63,842 nucleotides of DNA from Thiocystis violacea (GTDB lineage Bacteria; Pseudomonadota; Gammaproteobacteria; Chromatiales; Chromatiaceae). The notes below the pieces were generated by a model. It was not told where the DNA came from. It searched no databases and was given only the letters and a program-made list of their open reading frames with translations. Below are positions 1 through 8,645 of the stretch, piece after piece; positions within the stretch are counted from its first letter, which is position 1, and the number at the start of each line of letters is the position of its first letter. The position numbers were made by a program, and so were the translations under genes. Location of the stretch: NCBI RefSeq assembly GCF_016583565.1, contig NZ_NRRF01000029.1, positions 1 to 63,842 on the forward strand, read 5' to 3'.

Positions 1-348
1 CAGCTTCACCCCTTCGCGGACCGCAGGCTCGCACGCCAGGGCGATGATGGCGCAGATCTGCTCGGGGGTGAAGGTCGGCGGTGTCCCCGAACGCGGCTCA
101 TCGCTCAGACGCTCGAGCACCGGGTGATCCGCGCGCTCGCGCCAGCGGCGGCGCCAGCGTTGGACCAACGAGCGACTGACCTGCAACGTGGCGGCCGTTT
201 CGTGCATCCCCTTGCCGGCGTCGGCGGCGAGAATGATTCGGGCTCGGATCGCCAGTTGCTGCGCCGTGGTGTGCTGACGCACCAACGCCTCCAACTGGGT
301 ACGTTCTTTGTCGGTGAGGGAAACGGGAATCGGGGTGCAGCGTGGCAT
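1..348 (-). CDS. IS630-family transposase, N-terminal part (runs off window start)
   Basis: An open frame reads from an ATG at 348 to the window edge (116 codons, no stop), so only the N-terminal DNA-binding half is seen. The translation begins MPRCTPIPVSLTDKER and continues with a helix-turn-helix segment (QQLAIRARIILAADAG, then ETAATLQVSRSLVQRWRRRW) and a basic linker ending ERLSDEPRSGTPPTFTPEQI. This is the Winged-helix/HTH_29 plus HTH_32 layout of IS630/Tc1-mariner transposases, which cut and paste at TA targets. The DDE catalytic domain would lie left of position 1. The gene starts about 80 bp from the point where the neighbouring hsdR frame stops, which suggests an insertion. Family assignment is confident; whether the element is intact cannot be seen. 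Confidence 0.85.
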   Translation of the reverse strand, partial: MPRCTPIPVSLTDKERTQLEALVRQHTTAQQLAIRARIILAADAGKGMHETAATLQVSRSLVQRWRRRWRERADHPVLERLSDEPRSGTPPTFTPEQICAIIALACEPAVREGVKL

Positions 349-431
349 CGTGTCATCAACTCGTCGGCGAAACTCAAGACAGATGAGTAGGATGCCATCG
401 ATCGCCCAGAAACAGTATTAGGACTTTCACT
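1..431 (-). mobile_element. IS630-type insertion sequence, right part
   Basis: The transposase gene and about 83 bp upstream of it lie between the window edge and the hsdR stop codon. The outer end of the element should be close to 430, near the stretch agtattaggactttcactc. The other terminal inverted repeat is outside the window, so the exact boundary and the TA target duplication cannot be confirmed. Confidence 0.6.
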
Positions 432-2984
432 CTAGACCACTAGCCCCAGGGCGAAGCGCACCAGCGAGACCAGGTCGGTGAGCTGGCGACGGCTGGTCTG
501 GTCCTTGACCTGGCCGGCCCGCACGCGGGCGTAGGCGCTCCAGAGGCGTTCGGTGGTCAGCATCAGCGGCGGTTTGCTCAGGTGCTCGTGCAGCTCCTCG
601 ATCATGTCGAAGGTGAGCTGTCGGCGCTGGTAGGGCTGTTGGTAGAAGAAGTCCAGGGCGGCGATCTCGTCTTTGTGGGCGGCGATGTAGTCAGTGAAAC
701 GCTGGATGAGCGTCTGGGCCTGGGTCTCCGCCTGCTCGCTGAAGCCGGAGAAGGTCAGCTGATCGAGGTTGATGTGGTCGATGAGCTGTTCGCGCTCGCG
801 GCGGGCGTCTTCGATCGCGTCGCGCAGCTCGGGTGTGTCGAAGGGCGCGCAGGCGGCGGCGACGCGCATCGAGCGGGCGGCTTCGATCTCGTCCGGGAGC
901 AGGGTGTCTTCCGTGCGCGTGATGCCCTTGGCCTGGGCAGTGGCGAGCGCGGCGGTGACGATGGCATCGGGATCGAGCGCGGCGATCAGTCCCTTGCCCA
1001 GCTCGGCGACCGGGATGCCGCCCGATGCCTGTTGGATGCGCGCCTGGGCCTTGTGGTCGAGCTGCTTGGCCAGTCGCACCAGGCGGTTGGCGAGCGAGAG
1101 GAGGGTGTCATCGTCGCGGTGCCCCAGGGCCACGCCTTGCAGCAGGTCTTTCAGGGCGACGCCGGGGTTCTTCTCCAGCGGGCGGCTCTCGGTCTTGAGC
1201 GATGTCTCCACGCCCACGGCGTCGATGAGCACGAAGCGGGTCTTGGCGCCGTCGGCTGAGTTGCTGACGCGCTTGAGGCTGTCGCCGTCGAGCGAGCGCA
1301 CGCCGCGGCCTTTCATCTGCTCGTAGTAGCCGCGCGAGCGCACGTCACGCATGAAAAGCAGCACTTCCAGGGGCTTCACGTCGGTGCCGGTGGCGATCAT
1401 GTCCACGGTGACGGCGATGCGCGGGTGGTAGTCGTTGCGGAAGCTGGACAGGATGCTGTCGGCGTCGTCCTCGGCGCGGTAGGTGACCTTTTTGCAGAAG
1501 GCGTTTCCCTGGCCGTAGACCTCGCGCAGGATGTTGATGATGTCGTCGGCGTGGCTGTCGGTCTTGGCGAAGATGAGCGTCTTGGGCGTTTCCTTGCGTG
1601 CCGGGAAAATCTGCGTTTCCACGGCGGTCTTCATGGCCTGGATGACCTGCCGGATCTGGCTGGGGTTGACCACGGAGCGGTCCAGCTCCTTGCTGGCGTA
1701 GGCGGTGTCGTCCTCGGTCTCGGCCCAGCGCTTCTTGCGGGTCTGGCGGTCGCGGTGATCGACCCACTCCTTGGCCTTGAGTTCGGCGCCTTTTTGGGTG
1801 ATTTCGGTTTCGATCACGTAGACGTCATAGCCGACATTGACGCCATCGGCCACCGATTGTTCGTAGGTGTATTCGGCGACGATGTTCTCGTTGAAGAAGC
1901 CGAAGGTGCGCTTGTCGGGCGTGGCGGTGAGGCCGATGAGGATGGCGTCGAAGTAGTCGAGTACCTGCTTCCAGAGGTTGTAGATGCTGCGGTGACACTC
2001 GTCGATGACGATGAAATCGAAGGTCTCCACCGGCACGGCGGGGTTGTAGCGGACCAGCTTTTCCTGCGTGGCGGTTTGCCGGACCTCGTTGAGCGACAGA
2101 TCCTCGGCGGAGTCATCGATGGGCTCGCCGGACAGGATGGAATACATGCGCTGGATGGTGCTGATGCAGACCTGCGCATGCGGGTCGATGCTGGGCGAGG
2201 CCAGCCGCTGGACGTTGTACAGCTCGGTGAACTTACGCGCGTCATCGGGTGGCGTGTAGGCCATGAACTCTTGATGCGCCTGTTTGCCCAGGTTGCGGGT
2301 GTCGACCAGGAAGAGGATGCGGCGGGCAGAGCCGAACTTGAGCAGACGGTAGACCGCGGTGATGGCGGTGAAGGTCTTGCCCGCACCGGTGGCCATGTGG
2401 ATGAGGGCACGCGGTCTGTTCAGCGCCAGCGATTGCTCCAGTCCGGTGACGGCGCTGATCTGGCAGTCGCGCAGCTTCTCTTGGGGGAGTGCCGGCATCC
2501 GTTCGGCTAGCCGGCGGCGCAGGGTGTCCGGCTGGGCCAGCCAGGCGGCCAGGGTCTCGGGTTTGAAAAAGTGGAAGATCTCGCGAGAGCGCGGGGCTGG
2601 GTCGGCGTTATCGGTAAAGCGGATGATCTGGCCGGTGGCCTCGAACAGGAAACGCAGCGGGGTCTCGTCCTTGCGCCACTTGAGATTGGCGGTGGCGTAG
2701 CGTTCGGTCTGGCTCTCGGTGACGGTGAGGTTTTCACCGGCGGTGTCCTTCTTGGCCTCGATCACGCCCACGGGGATGCGATTGACGAAGAGGACGTAGT
2801 CGGCGGGGCCGGAGTCGGTGGGAAACTCGCGCACCGCCACGCCCACGGCAGCCGAGAGGTCGAGCCGCTTCATGTCCTGCACGACCCAGCCGGCCTGTTC
2901 GAGCTTGTGGTCGATGTGTTGGCGTGCCTTGGCTTCCGGTGTCATGGGTATGGGGTCGACACAAGGCTGTGCTGACGACGGCAT
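432..2984 (-). CDS. hsdR: Type I restriction endonuclease HsdR subunit, EcoEI type, probably C-terminally truncated
   Basis: Motor and nuclease subunit of a type I restriction-modification complex. The N-terminal nuclease domain shows D62 and the E76-A77-K78 core of a PD-(D/E)XK site. A superfamily 2 helicase follows, with Walker A MATGAGKTFT near residue 197, the DECH box near 330 and LTATP shortly after. The protein ends LVSLVRFALGLVV. EcoEI-like HsdR proteins normally continue about 90 residues past this point, so the stop looks premature and coincides with the edge of the IS630 element. No hsdM or hsdS is present on this side. The upstream neighbour is lptF with a 43-bp gap. An in-frame ATG at 2945 (MTPEAKARQHID) is an alternative start that fits family N-termini better. 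Confidence 0.85.
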   Translation of the reverse strand: MPSSAQPCVDPIPMTPEAKARQHIDHKLEQAGWVVQDMKRLDLSAAVGVAVREFPTDSGPADYVLFVNRIPVGVIEAKKDTAGENLTVTESQTERYATANLKWRKDETPLRFLFEATGQIIRFTDNADPAPRSREIFHFFKPETLAAWLAQPDTLRRRLAERMPALPQEKLRDCQISAVTGLEQSLALNRPRALIHMATGAGKTFTAITAVYRLLKFGSARRILFLVDTRNLGKQAHQEFMAYTPPDDARKFTELYNVQRLASPSIDPHAQVCISTIQRMYSILSGEPIDDSAEDLSLNEVRQTATQEKLVRYNPAVPVETFDFIVIDECHRSIYNLWKQVLDYFDAILIGLTATPDKRTFGFFNENIVAEYTYEQSVADGVNVGYDVYVIETEITQKGAELKAKEWVDHRDRQTRKKRWAETEDDTAYASKELDRSVVNPSQIRQVIQAMKTAVETQIFPARKETPKTLIFAKTDSHADDIINILREVYGQGNAFCKKVTYRAEDDADSILSSFRNDYHPRIAVTVDMIATGTDVKPLEVLLFMRDVRSRGYYEQMKGRGVRSLDGDSLKRVSNSADGAKTRFVLIDAVGVETSLKTESRPLEKNPGVALKDLLQGVALGHRDDDTLLSLANRLVRLAKQLDHKAQARIQQASGGIPVAELGKGLIAALDPDAIVTAALATAQAKGITRTEDTLLPDEIEAARSMRVAAACAPFDTPELRDAIEDARREREQLIDHINLDQLTFSGFSEQAETQAQTLIQRFTDYIAAHKDEIAALDFFYQQPYQRRQLTFDMIEELHEHLSKPPLMLTTERLWSAYARVRAGQVKDQTSRRQLTDLVSLVRFALGLVV

Positions 2985-3027
2985 GTCCTCCTTGACGAAC
3001 GACAGATGCTCGGTCCCTCGATCGCGC

Positions 3028-4155
3028 TCAGACCCCCTCCTCCGCCACCGCCGCGCGCGCGGGGATCAGTCGATGCCGCAGCCGCTTGATCCAGAAACTC
3101 TCGGGCAGCACAACGAGATAGACGAGCATCAGGATGGCCAGCTGATACCAGAGGCTGCCGAGCCAGGGCGGCGTATCCCCCGCCTCCAGCCAGCTCTCCG
3201 CCAGGCGCTGCAGGTTGAAGAAGCTGAAGTAGGCCAGCAGTGCCAGAAAGATCCTTCCAGAGGTCCGCTGACGCGGTGAGATGTCCACCAGGGGGATCGC
3301 CATGATCGCGAGCGTGAAGATGGCGAGCGGGCTCGCGATGCGATGCTCCAGCTCGACCCGATCGCCGATGGCGGAGGACTTCAGCAGATCCAGGGTTGGC
3401 GTGGTCGAGCGTTTGGTGTAGGCCTGTTTCGTCGGACCGGATCCGGGGATACGGATCTGATACTCCTGAAAATCGCCGATCAGGTAGGCACCGGAGCCGG
3501 GCGTCCCATCGAAGCGATGACCGTTGCTCAGGGTGACCAGATGGTCCCCGGTCGCCTCCTCCACCTGGTGCTGCCCACCCTTGCTCACCACCAGCCGCCG
3601 CTTCCCACCCCGGCGATCCAGGACGAAGACGTCGCCAAGCGATTTGCTGCGATCGATCTCGCGGATGTAGACGACGACGTCGCCTTGCTCCTCGACATAG
3701 AAGCGACCCGCCTGGAGCCCCGCCACTTGGGCGGCCTGTCCCTTCTGCTGCAGTCGGACCTCCTGAATGCCAGCCGCCGCGCGTGGCTGCAGAACGAGCG
3801 CGAACCAGCCCGTGATCAAGGCCACCGGAATCGCCAGCAGGATGAGCGTGCGATAGATCCGCGGCGGACCGATGCCACAGGCGTTCATGGCGATCAGCTC
3901 ACTGTCGCGCGAGAGCCGACTCAGGGTCACCAGCATGGCGAGGAAGAAGGCCGGGGGCAGCAGGCTGGAGGTATCGCGGACCAATTGCAGTCGCAGGAAA
4001 TAGAAGACGACGTCGACGCCAAGCCCGCCGACGTTCACCTCTTCGAGCGTGCGCAGGAACATCAGGCTCGCGACGATCAGCAGAAGGACAACGACGATCG
4101 CGAGGAAGACCTTGGTCACCTCGCGCAGGATGTAGCGGTCGACGATTCCGAGCAT
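3028..4155 (-). CDS. lptF: LPS export ABC transporter permease LptF
   Basis: Inner-membrane subunit of the LptB2FG complex that extracts lipopolysaccharide from the inner membrane and passes it to LptC/LptA. The 375-residue protein starts with MLGIVDRYILREVTKVFLAI, typical of LptF. It has N-terminal membrane helices (about 12-38, 60-80, 100-125), a periplasmic beta-jellyroll region, and C-terminal membrane helices ending near residue 355. In most Gammaproteobacteria lptG follows directly. Here the next gene in the same direction is hsdR after 43 bp, so lptG must lie elsewhere or has been displaced. An alternative call as LptG is less likely because of the N-terminal sequence. Confidence 0.9.
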   Translation of the reverse strand: MLGIVDRYILREVTKVFLAIVVVLLLIVASLMFLRTLEEVNVGGLGVDVVFYFLRLQLVRDTSSLLPPAFFLAMLVTLSRLSRDSELIAMNACGIGPPRIYRTLILLAIPVALITGWFALVLQPRAAAGIQEVRLQQKGQAAQVAGLQAGRFYVEEQGDVVVYIREIDRSKSLGDVFVLDRRGGKRRLVVSKGGQHQVEEATGDHLVTLSNGHRFDGTPGSGAYLIGDFQEYQIRIPGSGPTKQAYTKRSTTPTLDLLKSSAIGDRVELEHRIASPLAIFTLAIMAIPLVDISPRQRTSGRIFLALLAYFSFFNLQRLAESWLEAGDTPPWLGSLWYQLAILMLVYLVVLPESFWIKRLRHRLIPARAAVAEEGV

Positions 4156-4318
4156 GGTCCGCCTCAGTGCGAATGGCGCGTCATTCTCGCATGGGAGCCA
4201 GACTCACAGCCAACGCAACACCCTCCGGTCGTCATGGCGCGGCCATCAAACGCTCATCTCAGCATCATCTGGCGGGAACATACTTGAGCCTCGTATCTCC
4301 AGCAACGGCAAGCGTCAG

Positions 4319-4558
4319 ATGGAAAAATTCGCCGATGAGCTCGACATGGCCCAGGCCCATACGGAGCGCGAGATCCAGCTGAGGATCGATGCCATCCAGC
4401 GCCACGCGAACCTGGGATTCGGCCGCAGGTTCTGCATCGACTGTGGGGAGATCATCCCGGAGAGCCGCCGCCGCCATGTGCCCAACGCCAAGCGCTGCGC
4501 GGGCTGCCAGGAAGCCATGGAACGCAGCCATGCGCCGGTCCGCCGCTCCGCGGCCTAG
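4319..4558 (+). CDS. Small DksA/TraR-family zinc-finger protein
   Basis: A 79-residue protein starting MEKFADELDMAQAHTEREIQ. It has a C4 zinc finger (C-x2-C, 17 residues, C-x2-C) within GRRFCIDCGEIIPESRRRHV and RCAGCQ. This is the short TraR/YbiI type of the DksA family, which binds in the secondary channel of RNA polymerase; some members act without ppGpp. A longer upstream reading from 4154 is open but overlaps the lptF start region and has no family similarity, so the ATG at 4319 is preferred. The gene is convergent with pepN and shares a terminator hairpin with it. Confidence 0.8.
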   Translation: MEKFADELDMAQAHTEREIQLRIDAIQRHANLGFGRRFCIDCGEIIPESRRRHVPNAKRCAGCQEAMERSHAPVRRSAA

Positions 4559-4569
4559 CCAACCAAGCC

Positions 4570-4605
4570 CGTCTCGTGACACCGCCGAGCGGCTGTCACG
4601 AGACG
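4570..4605. terminator. Bidirectional terminator hairpin between traR-like gene and pepN
   Basis: A perfect 12-bp stem (4570-4581 with 4594-4605, cgtctcgtgaca) with a 12-nt loop lies between two convergent genes and overlaps the pepN stop codon. There is no strong U-tract, so it may also act as an RNA-stabilising stem. Confidence 0.6.
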
Positions 4606-7262
4606 CCCCGAGCCTTGGCGCCCTCGTCATCCAATGCCTTGGAGGCGACCTCGAAGACGTCCGCTGACAGCTCAGCGGCGCTCAGAATGCGCGCGATCTG
4701 CGCACGCATCAGGGTCTGACGCTCGGGATCGAAGCGCCGCCAGCGCAGCATCGAGCGGAGCAGGCGCGAGGCAATCTGCGGATTGAGCGGATCCAGCTCC
4801 AGCACGCGATCGGCGAGGAAGCGGTAACCGCGTCCGTCCCGCGCGTGAAAGCGCACCTGATTGGCGTTGCAGAAGGCGCCGACGAGGCTGCGGACCCGGT
4901 TTGGATTGCGCAGCGAGAAGTCGGCATGGCCCATGAGTGCGATGACGCGCTCCAGCGTATCCTCGCGCAGGCTCGTCGCCTGGACGCTGAACCATTTATC
5001 CAGCACCAAAGGCTCGCCCGACCAGCGCGCATAGAAGTCCTCCAGCGCACGCGCGCCCTCCACCGTCCGGTGGTCGACCAAGTAGCGCAAGGCGGCGATG
5101 ACGTCCGTCATGTTCCCGCCCGCCGCGAACTGCGACTGACAGGCATTCAAGGCAGCCGCCTCGTCCGCCTTCATCAGATAGCCCAGCGCCAGGTTCTTGA
5201 GCGCGCGCTGCCCAACCGCCTCCGGCGTGAAGACATAGGGCTCGGCGCTGTCGTTGAGGCGATAGACCTCCAGCAGCGCATCACGCAGCCGCTCCCCGAT
5301 GCGTCGACCCAGGGCGCTATGCGCCCGGTGGATGCCGTCGACGTCCACCACGCGCATCTGATCGCCGAGATACGCCTCGGAGGGCAGCGTCAGCACCTCG
5401 GCCAAGAGGGCCTTGTCGCTCGCCGGATCCAGCAGCGCCTGGCGGAAGGCGTCGAAGAAGCGGTCCGGCGCCGCGGCGCGCGGATCCTCGACCAGTGCCA
5501 GCAGCAACCGCTGCATCAGGGTCTGGGCCGCGTCCCAGCGATTGAAGCCATCGCTGTCGTTGGCCATGAGGAAGAGCAGGTCGTCATCGCTGTAATCGAA
5601 GCGCAGCTTGACGGGGGCCGGAAAGCCGCGCAGCAGCGAGGGAGCGGGCCGGGTCGCCAGACCCACGAAGGTGAAGCGCTGCTCGCTATCCGTCAGCTCC
5701 AGCACCCGGGTACCCGCTGTGCCCGCCTCGGCATCGCCGTCGAGCCGCAGCGGAAGGTCGTCGCCATGCGGTCCGAGCAGCCCCACGGCGAGCGGAATAT
5801 GAAAGGGTGCCTTGAGCGGCTGATCTGGCGTCGGCGGCGTGTGCTGGCGGAAGGTCAGGCTGTAATGGCCGCTGTCCGCGTCGAACGCCTCGCGAACACT
5901 CAGCTCGGGGGTGCCCGCCTGCTGGTACCAGCGGCGGAATTGTTCGAGGTCTCGACCGCTTGCGTCCTCCATGCAGCGCACGAAGTCGTCGGTGGTGACG
6001 GCCTCACCGTCGTGCCGCTCGAAATAGAGGTCCGTGGCCTTGCGGAACAGCTCGGGACCGAGCAGCTTGGCCTGCATCCGCACCACTTCCGCGCCCTTCT
6101 GGTAGACGGTGGCGGTGTAGAAGTTGTTGATCTCGATATAGGAGTCCGGGCGCACCGGATGCGCCATGGGCCCCTCGTCCTCGGGAAACTGGTGTGCCCT
6201 GAGCAGACGCACGTCGCTGATGCGCTTGACGCCGCGCGAGCCGACATCCGCGGAGAACTCCTGGTCGCGATAGACGGTGAAGCCTTCCTTGAGGCTGAGC
6301 TGGAACCAGTCGCGGCAGGTGATGCGGTTGCCGGTCCAGTTGTGGAAATACTCGTGGGCGATGACGCTCTCGATGCCGTCGAAGTCGACGTCGGTCGCGG
6401 TGTCCGGTCGGGCGAGGACGAACTTGTCGTTGAAGACGTTGAGCCCCTTGTTCTCCATGGCGCCCATGTTGAAGTGGCTGACGGCGACGATCATGAAGAT
6501 GTCGAGGTCGTACTCGCGCCCGAAGCGCTCCTCGTCCCAGCGCATGGCCTTCTTGAGCGAGCGCATGGCGTGGTCGCACTTGTCGAGGTTGTGGGGCTCG
6601 ACATAGATCTTGAGCGCGACCTCGCGGCCTGAGGCCGTGACGAAACGGTCTTCGACCGCCGTGAGATTGCCCGCGATCAGGGCGAAGAGATAGCTGGGCT
6701 TGGGGAAGGGGTCTTCCCAGCGCGCGAGGTGGCGACCGCGATCCAGATCGCCCGTTTCCACCGGGTTTCCGTTGGACAGGAGCACCGGGAACTTGGCCTT
6801 GTCAGCGACCAGGGTGGTGCTGTAGCGCGCCATGACGTCGGGACGGTCGAGGAAATAGGTGATGCGGCGAAAGCCCTCGGCCTCGCATTGGGTACAGAGC
6901 ATGTCGCCGGACTGATAGAGCCCTTCGAGCGCGGTGTTCAGGCTCGGATGGATGCGCACCCGGGTCTCGAGCGTGAAGTGATCCGGGACCCGGTGCAGGG
7001 TCAGGCTCTCCTGGTCGACGGCATATTCCGCAGGTGTGAGCGCCGCGCCATTGATGGCGACCCACTCCAGATCCAACTGCTCGCCGTGCAGCCGCAGATC
7101 GCCGCCGCCGCGCGTCGCCGCCGGATTGCGCCGCAGCGCCAGCGTGGCCTCGACCTTGGTGAGCTCGGGGTCGAGATCGAAGCGCAGATCGACGCGATCG
7201 ATGAGGAACTCGGGCGGCTGATAGTCCTTGCGATGGACTGGATGCGGGGTGTCGCGATACAT
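4596..7262 (-). CDS. pepN: Aminopeptidase N (M1 family zinc metallopeptidase)
   Basis: Cytoplasmic broad-specificity aminopeptidase that degrades peptides during protein turnover. The 888-residue length matches bacterial PepN (about 870). The exopeptidase motif GAMEN appears in FNMGAMENKGLNVFN near residue 265. The zinc site HEYFH followed by E in LKEGFTVYRDQEF lies near 300. DUF3458 Ig-like and C-terminal helical domains follow. It is a monocistronic-looking gene divergent from the glutaredoxin gene across about 190 bp. Confidence 0.97.
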   Translation of the reverse strand: MYRDTPHPVHRKDYQPPEFLIDRVDLRFDLDPELTKVEATLALRRNPAATRGGGDLRLHGEQLDLEWVAINGAALTPAEYAVDQESLTLHRVPDHFTLETRVRIHPSLNTALEGLYQSGDMLCTQCEAEGFRRITYFLDRPDVMARYSTTLVADKAKFPVLLSNGNPVETGDLDRGRHLARWEDPFPKPSYLFALIAGNLTAVEDRFVTASGREVALKIYVEPHNLDKCDHAMRSLKKAMRWDEERFGREYDLDIFMIVAVSHFNMGAMENKGLNVFNDKFVLARPDTATDVDFDGIESVIAHEYFHNWTGNRITCRDWFQLSLKEGFTVYRDQEFSADVGSRGVKRISDVRLLRAHQFPEDEGPMAHPVRPDSYIEINNFYTATVYQKGAEVVRMQAKLLGPELFRKATDLYFERHDGEAVTTDDFVRCMEDASGRDLEQFRRWYQQAGTPELSVREAFDADSGHYSLTFRQHTPPTPDQPLKAPFHIPLAVGLLGPHGDDLPLRLDGDAEAGTAGTRVLELTDSEQRFTFVGLATRPAPSLLRGFPAPVKLRFDYSDDDLLFLMANDSDGFNRWDAAQTLMQRLLLALVEDPRAAAPDRFFDAFRQALLDPASDKALLAEVLTLPSEAYLGDQMRVVDVDGIHRAHSALGRRIGERLRDALLEVYRLNDSAEPYVFTPEAVGQRALKNLALGYLMKADEAAALNACQSQFAAGGNMTDVIAALRYLVDHRTVEGARALEDFYARWSGEPLVLDKWFSVQATSLREDTLERVIALMGHADFSLRNPNRVRSLVGAFCNANQVRFHARDGRGYRFLADRVLELDPLNPQIASRLLRSMLRWRRFDPERQTLMRAQIARILSAAELSADVFEVASKALDDEGAKARGVS

Positions 7263-7455
7263 GAGAGCCCTATCGGTTGAATCGATTGATGTTCATGCGA
7301 TTGATGGTCATGCGCCCCGCGCGCGCCAGCGGCATGCCAGGGCGGATTTGGTCTGCGCGCGATCCGTCGCCATTTTAAATGGGGGCGGCTTGACGGGATT
7401 CGTCGAGGCGGCGAAGCTCGGAAGTCAGAGTAACGGCTCAGGAAAGAATGACAAG

Positions 7456-7710
7456 ATGCCTCAGGTCACCATCTATTCGACCAGAATCTGCCCCTACTGT
7501 TCGCGTGCCAGAAACCTCTTGAAACGCAAGGGAGTCCCCTTCGAGGAGATCTCGGTGGACCACGACCCCGAGCAGATGGCCATCATGGTCGAGCGCAGCC
7601 GCCGCTACACGGTACCGCAGATCTTCATCGACGAGCTGCACATCGGCGGCTTCGACGACATGGCGCTGCTGGACGACCGGGGCGAGCTGGACCCCCTGCT
7701 CGGCCGATGA
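7456..7710 (+). CDS. grxC: Glutaredoxin 3
   Basis: Small dithiol glutaredoxin (84 residues) that reduces disulfides and mixed glutathione disulfides in the cytoplasm. The redox motif is C12-P-Y-C15. The TVPQIF cis-proline loop near residue 53 and the GGFDDM glutathione-binding loop near 65 are present. An AGGAAAG ribosome site sits upstream of the ATG at 7456; the longer upstream reading from 7228 is not supported by family length. Its stop overlaps the next ATG (ATGA), so it is probably co-translated with the Hsp15-like gene. Confidence 0.95.
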   Translation: MPQVTIYSTRICPYCSRARNLLKRKGVPFEEISVDHDPEQMAIMVERSRRYTVPQIFIDELHIGGFDDMALLDDRGELDPLLGR

Positions 7711-8114
7711 GCGAGCTCTCAAGCCCCGGCGGCGAGATGCGGCTCGACAAATGGCTCTGGGCGGCCCGCTTCTTCAAGACACGCCAGCTCGCCATCGAGG
7801 CCATCAACGGCGGCAAGGTCCAAGTCGACGGCCAGCGTGCCAAGCCCAGCCGATCGATCCGGCCGGGCAGCCGACTGGAGATCCACAAGGGCAGTCTATC
7901 CTGGACCATCGAGGTCCTGGCGATCAACAAACAGCGACGCCCGGCGACCGAGGCGGCAGGACTCTATGTCGAAGACGAGGCAAGCCGCGAAAAGCGCCAG
8001 GAGATCGCTCGTGAGCGCCGCGAGCTGGGCGGCCAGCCGCAGGAAGGCCGCCCGAGCAAGCGCGATCGCCGTATGATCCAGCGATTCACGGGCCGCAACG
8101 AACCCTCCGACTGA
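7707..8114 (+). CDS. hslR: S4-domain RNA-binding heat-shock protein Hsp15
   Basis: Ribosome-associated Hsp15 binds free 50S subunits carrying nascent chains and helps recycle them. The 135-residue protein has an N-terminal S4 domain (MRLDKWLWAARFFKTRQLA, then AINGGKVQVDG) and a basic C-terminal tail rich in Arg, Lys and Glu (QEIARERRELGG to KRDRRMIQRF), as in E. coli HslR. It overlaps grxC by four bases. Confidence 0.92.
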   Translation: MSELSSPGGEMRLDKWLWAARFFKTRQLAIEAINGGKVQVDGQRAKPSRSIRPGSRLEIHKGSLSWTIEVLAINKQRRPATEAAGLYVEDEASREKRQEIARERRELGGQPQEGRPSKRDRRMIQRFTGRNEPSD

Positions 8115-8121
8115 GACGAAC

Positions 8122-8583
8122 GTGGACAACGACGCCTTCCGCAGCACCTATCGCGCCATCAACGAGCGCTTCTGCCCCTACGAGAAGAGCATCCTGACCA
8201 ATAGCGGCGGCTGCGCCCTGGCCCAGAAGTTCTGCATTGCCGAGCGCGAGGGCGTTCGCTGCGGCGACGAGGCCGCTCAAGCGACCTGCCTGCACCTCTT
8301 GGAATTGCTGCGCCGGCAGGCCCGCTTTGCCCTCAAGTCGACCGATACCCACACCGCCCTCCCCCACGCGAAGGCCATGCGCATCCAGGTCGGCGGACTG
8401 CGCGGCATCCAGGCCGCCTTGGCACCGGACCAGCCCGTACCCAGTTACATCGACGACATCCGGGCGACGATCCTGGCCGCCATCGAGGCATTCGGATCGC
8501 TCGATCAGCTGCCCTTCACGGACATCATGCAGCAGATTGCGGCCTATCAGGGGCGCAAGCGGATACGCAAATCTGGACACTGA
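8122..8583 (+). CDS. Conserved Cys-rich protein of unknown function
   Basis: A 153-residue soluble protein starting at a GTG seven bases after hslR. The N-terminal third holds several cysteines (FCPYEKS, GGCALAQKFC, VRCGDE, ATCLHLLELL), spaced in a way that could bind a metal or Fe-S cluster; the rest looks alpha-helical with no membrane segments or signal peptide. I do not recognise a family with a known role. It probably shares a transcript with grxC and hslR, which hints at a redox or stress role, but this is only context. Confidence 0.6.
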   Translation: MDNDAFRSTYRAINERFCPYEKSILTNSGGCALAQKFCIAEREGVRCGDEAAQATCLHLLELLRRQARFALKSTDTHTALPHAKAMRIQVGGLRGIQAALAPDQPVPSYIDDIRATILAAIEAFGSLDQLPFTDIMQQIAAYQGRKRIRKSGH

Positions 8584-8586
8584 GCC

Positions 8587-8622
8587 GCCTGGCTCACAAC
8601 CAACGCCTGGCTCACAACCAAC
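8587..8622 (+). repeat. Perfect 18-bp tandem duplication
   Basis: The 18-mer gcctggctcacaaccaac occurs at 8587-8604 and again at 8605-8622 with no mismatch, just after a stop codon and before the SDR gene. Confidence 0.9.
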
Positions 8623-8645
8623 AAAACGACGGCGACGAGGGCGGG

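Noticed and set aside
1425..2510. Long plus-strand open frame of 361 codons opposite hsdR
   Set aside because: It is an antisense shadow of a high-GC gene, without family features; the same holds for long frames opposite pepN, dsrL, dsrK, dsrA and others.
432..2984. Complete type I restriction-modification system
   Set aside because: No hsdM or hsdS occurs in the window; only hsdR, apparently truncated, is seen.
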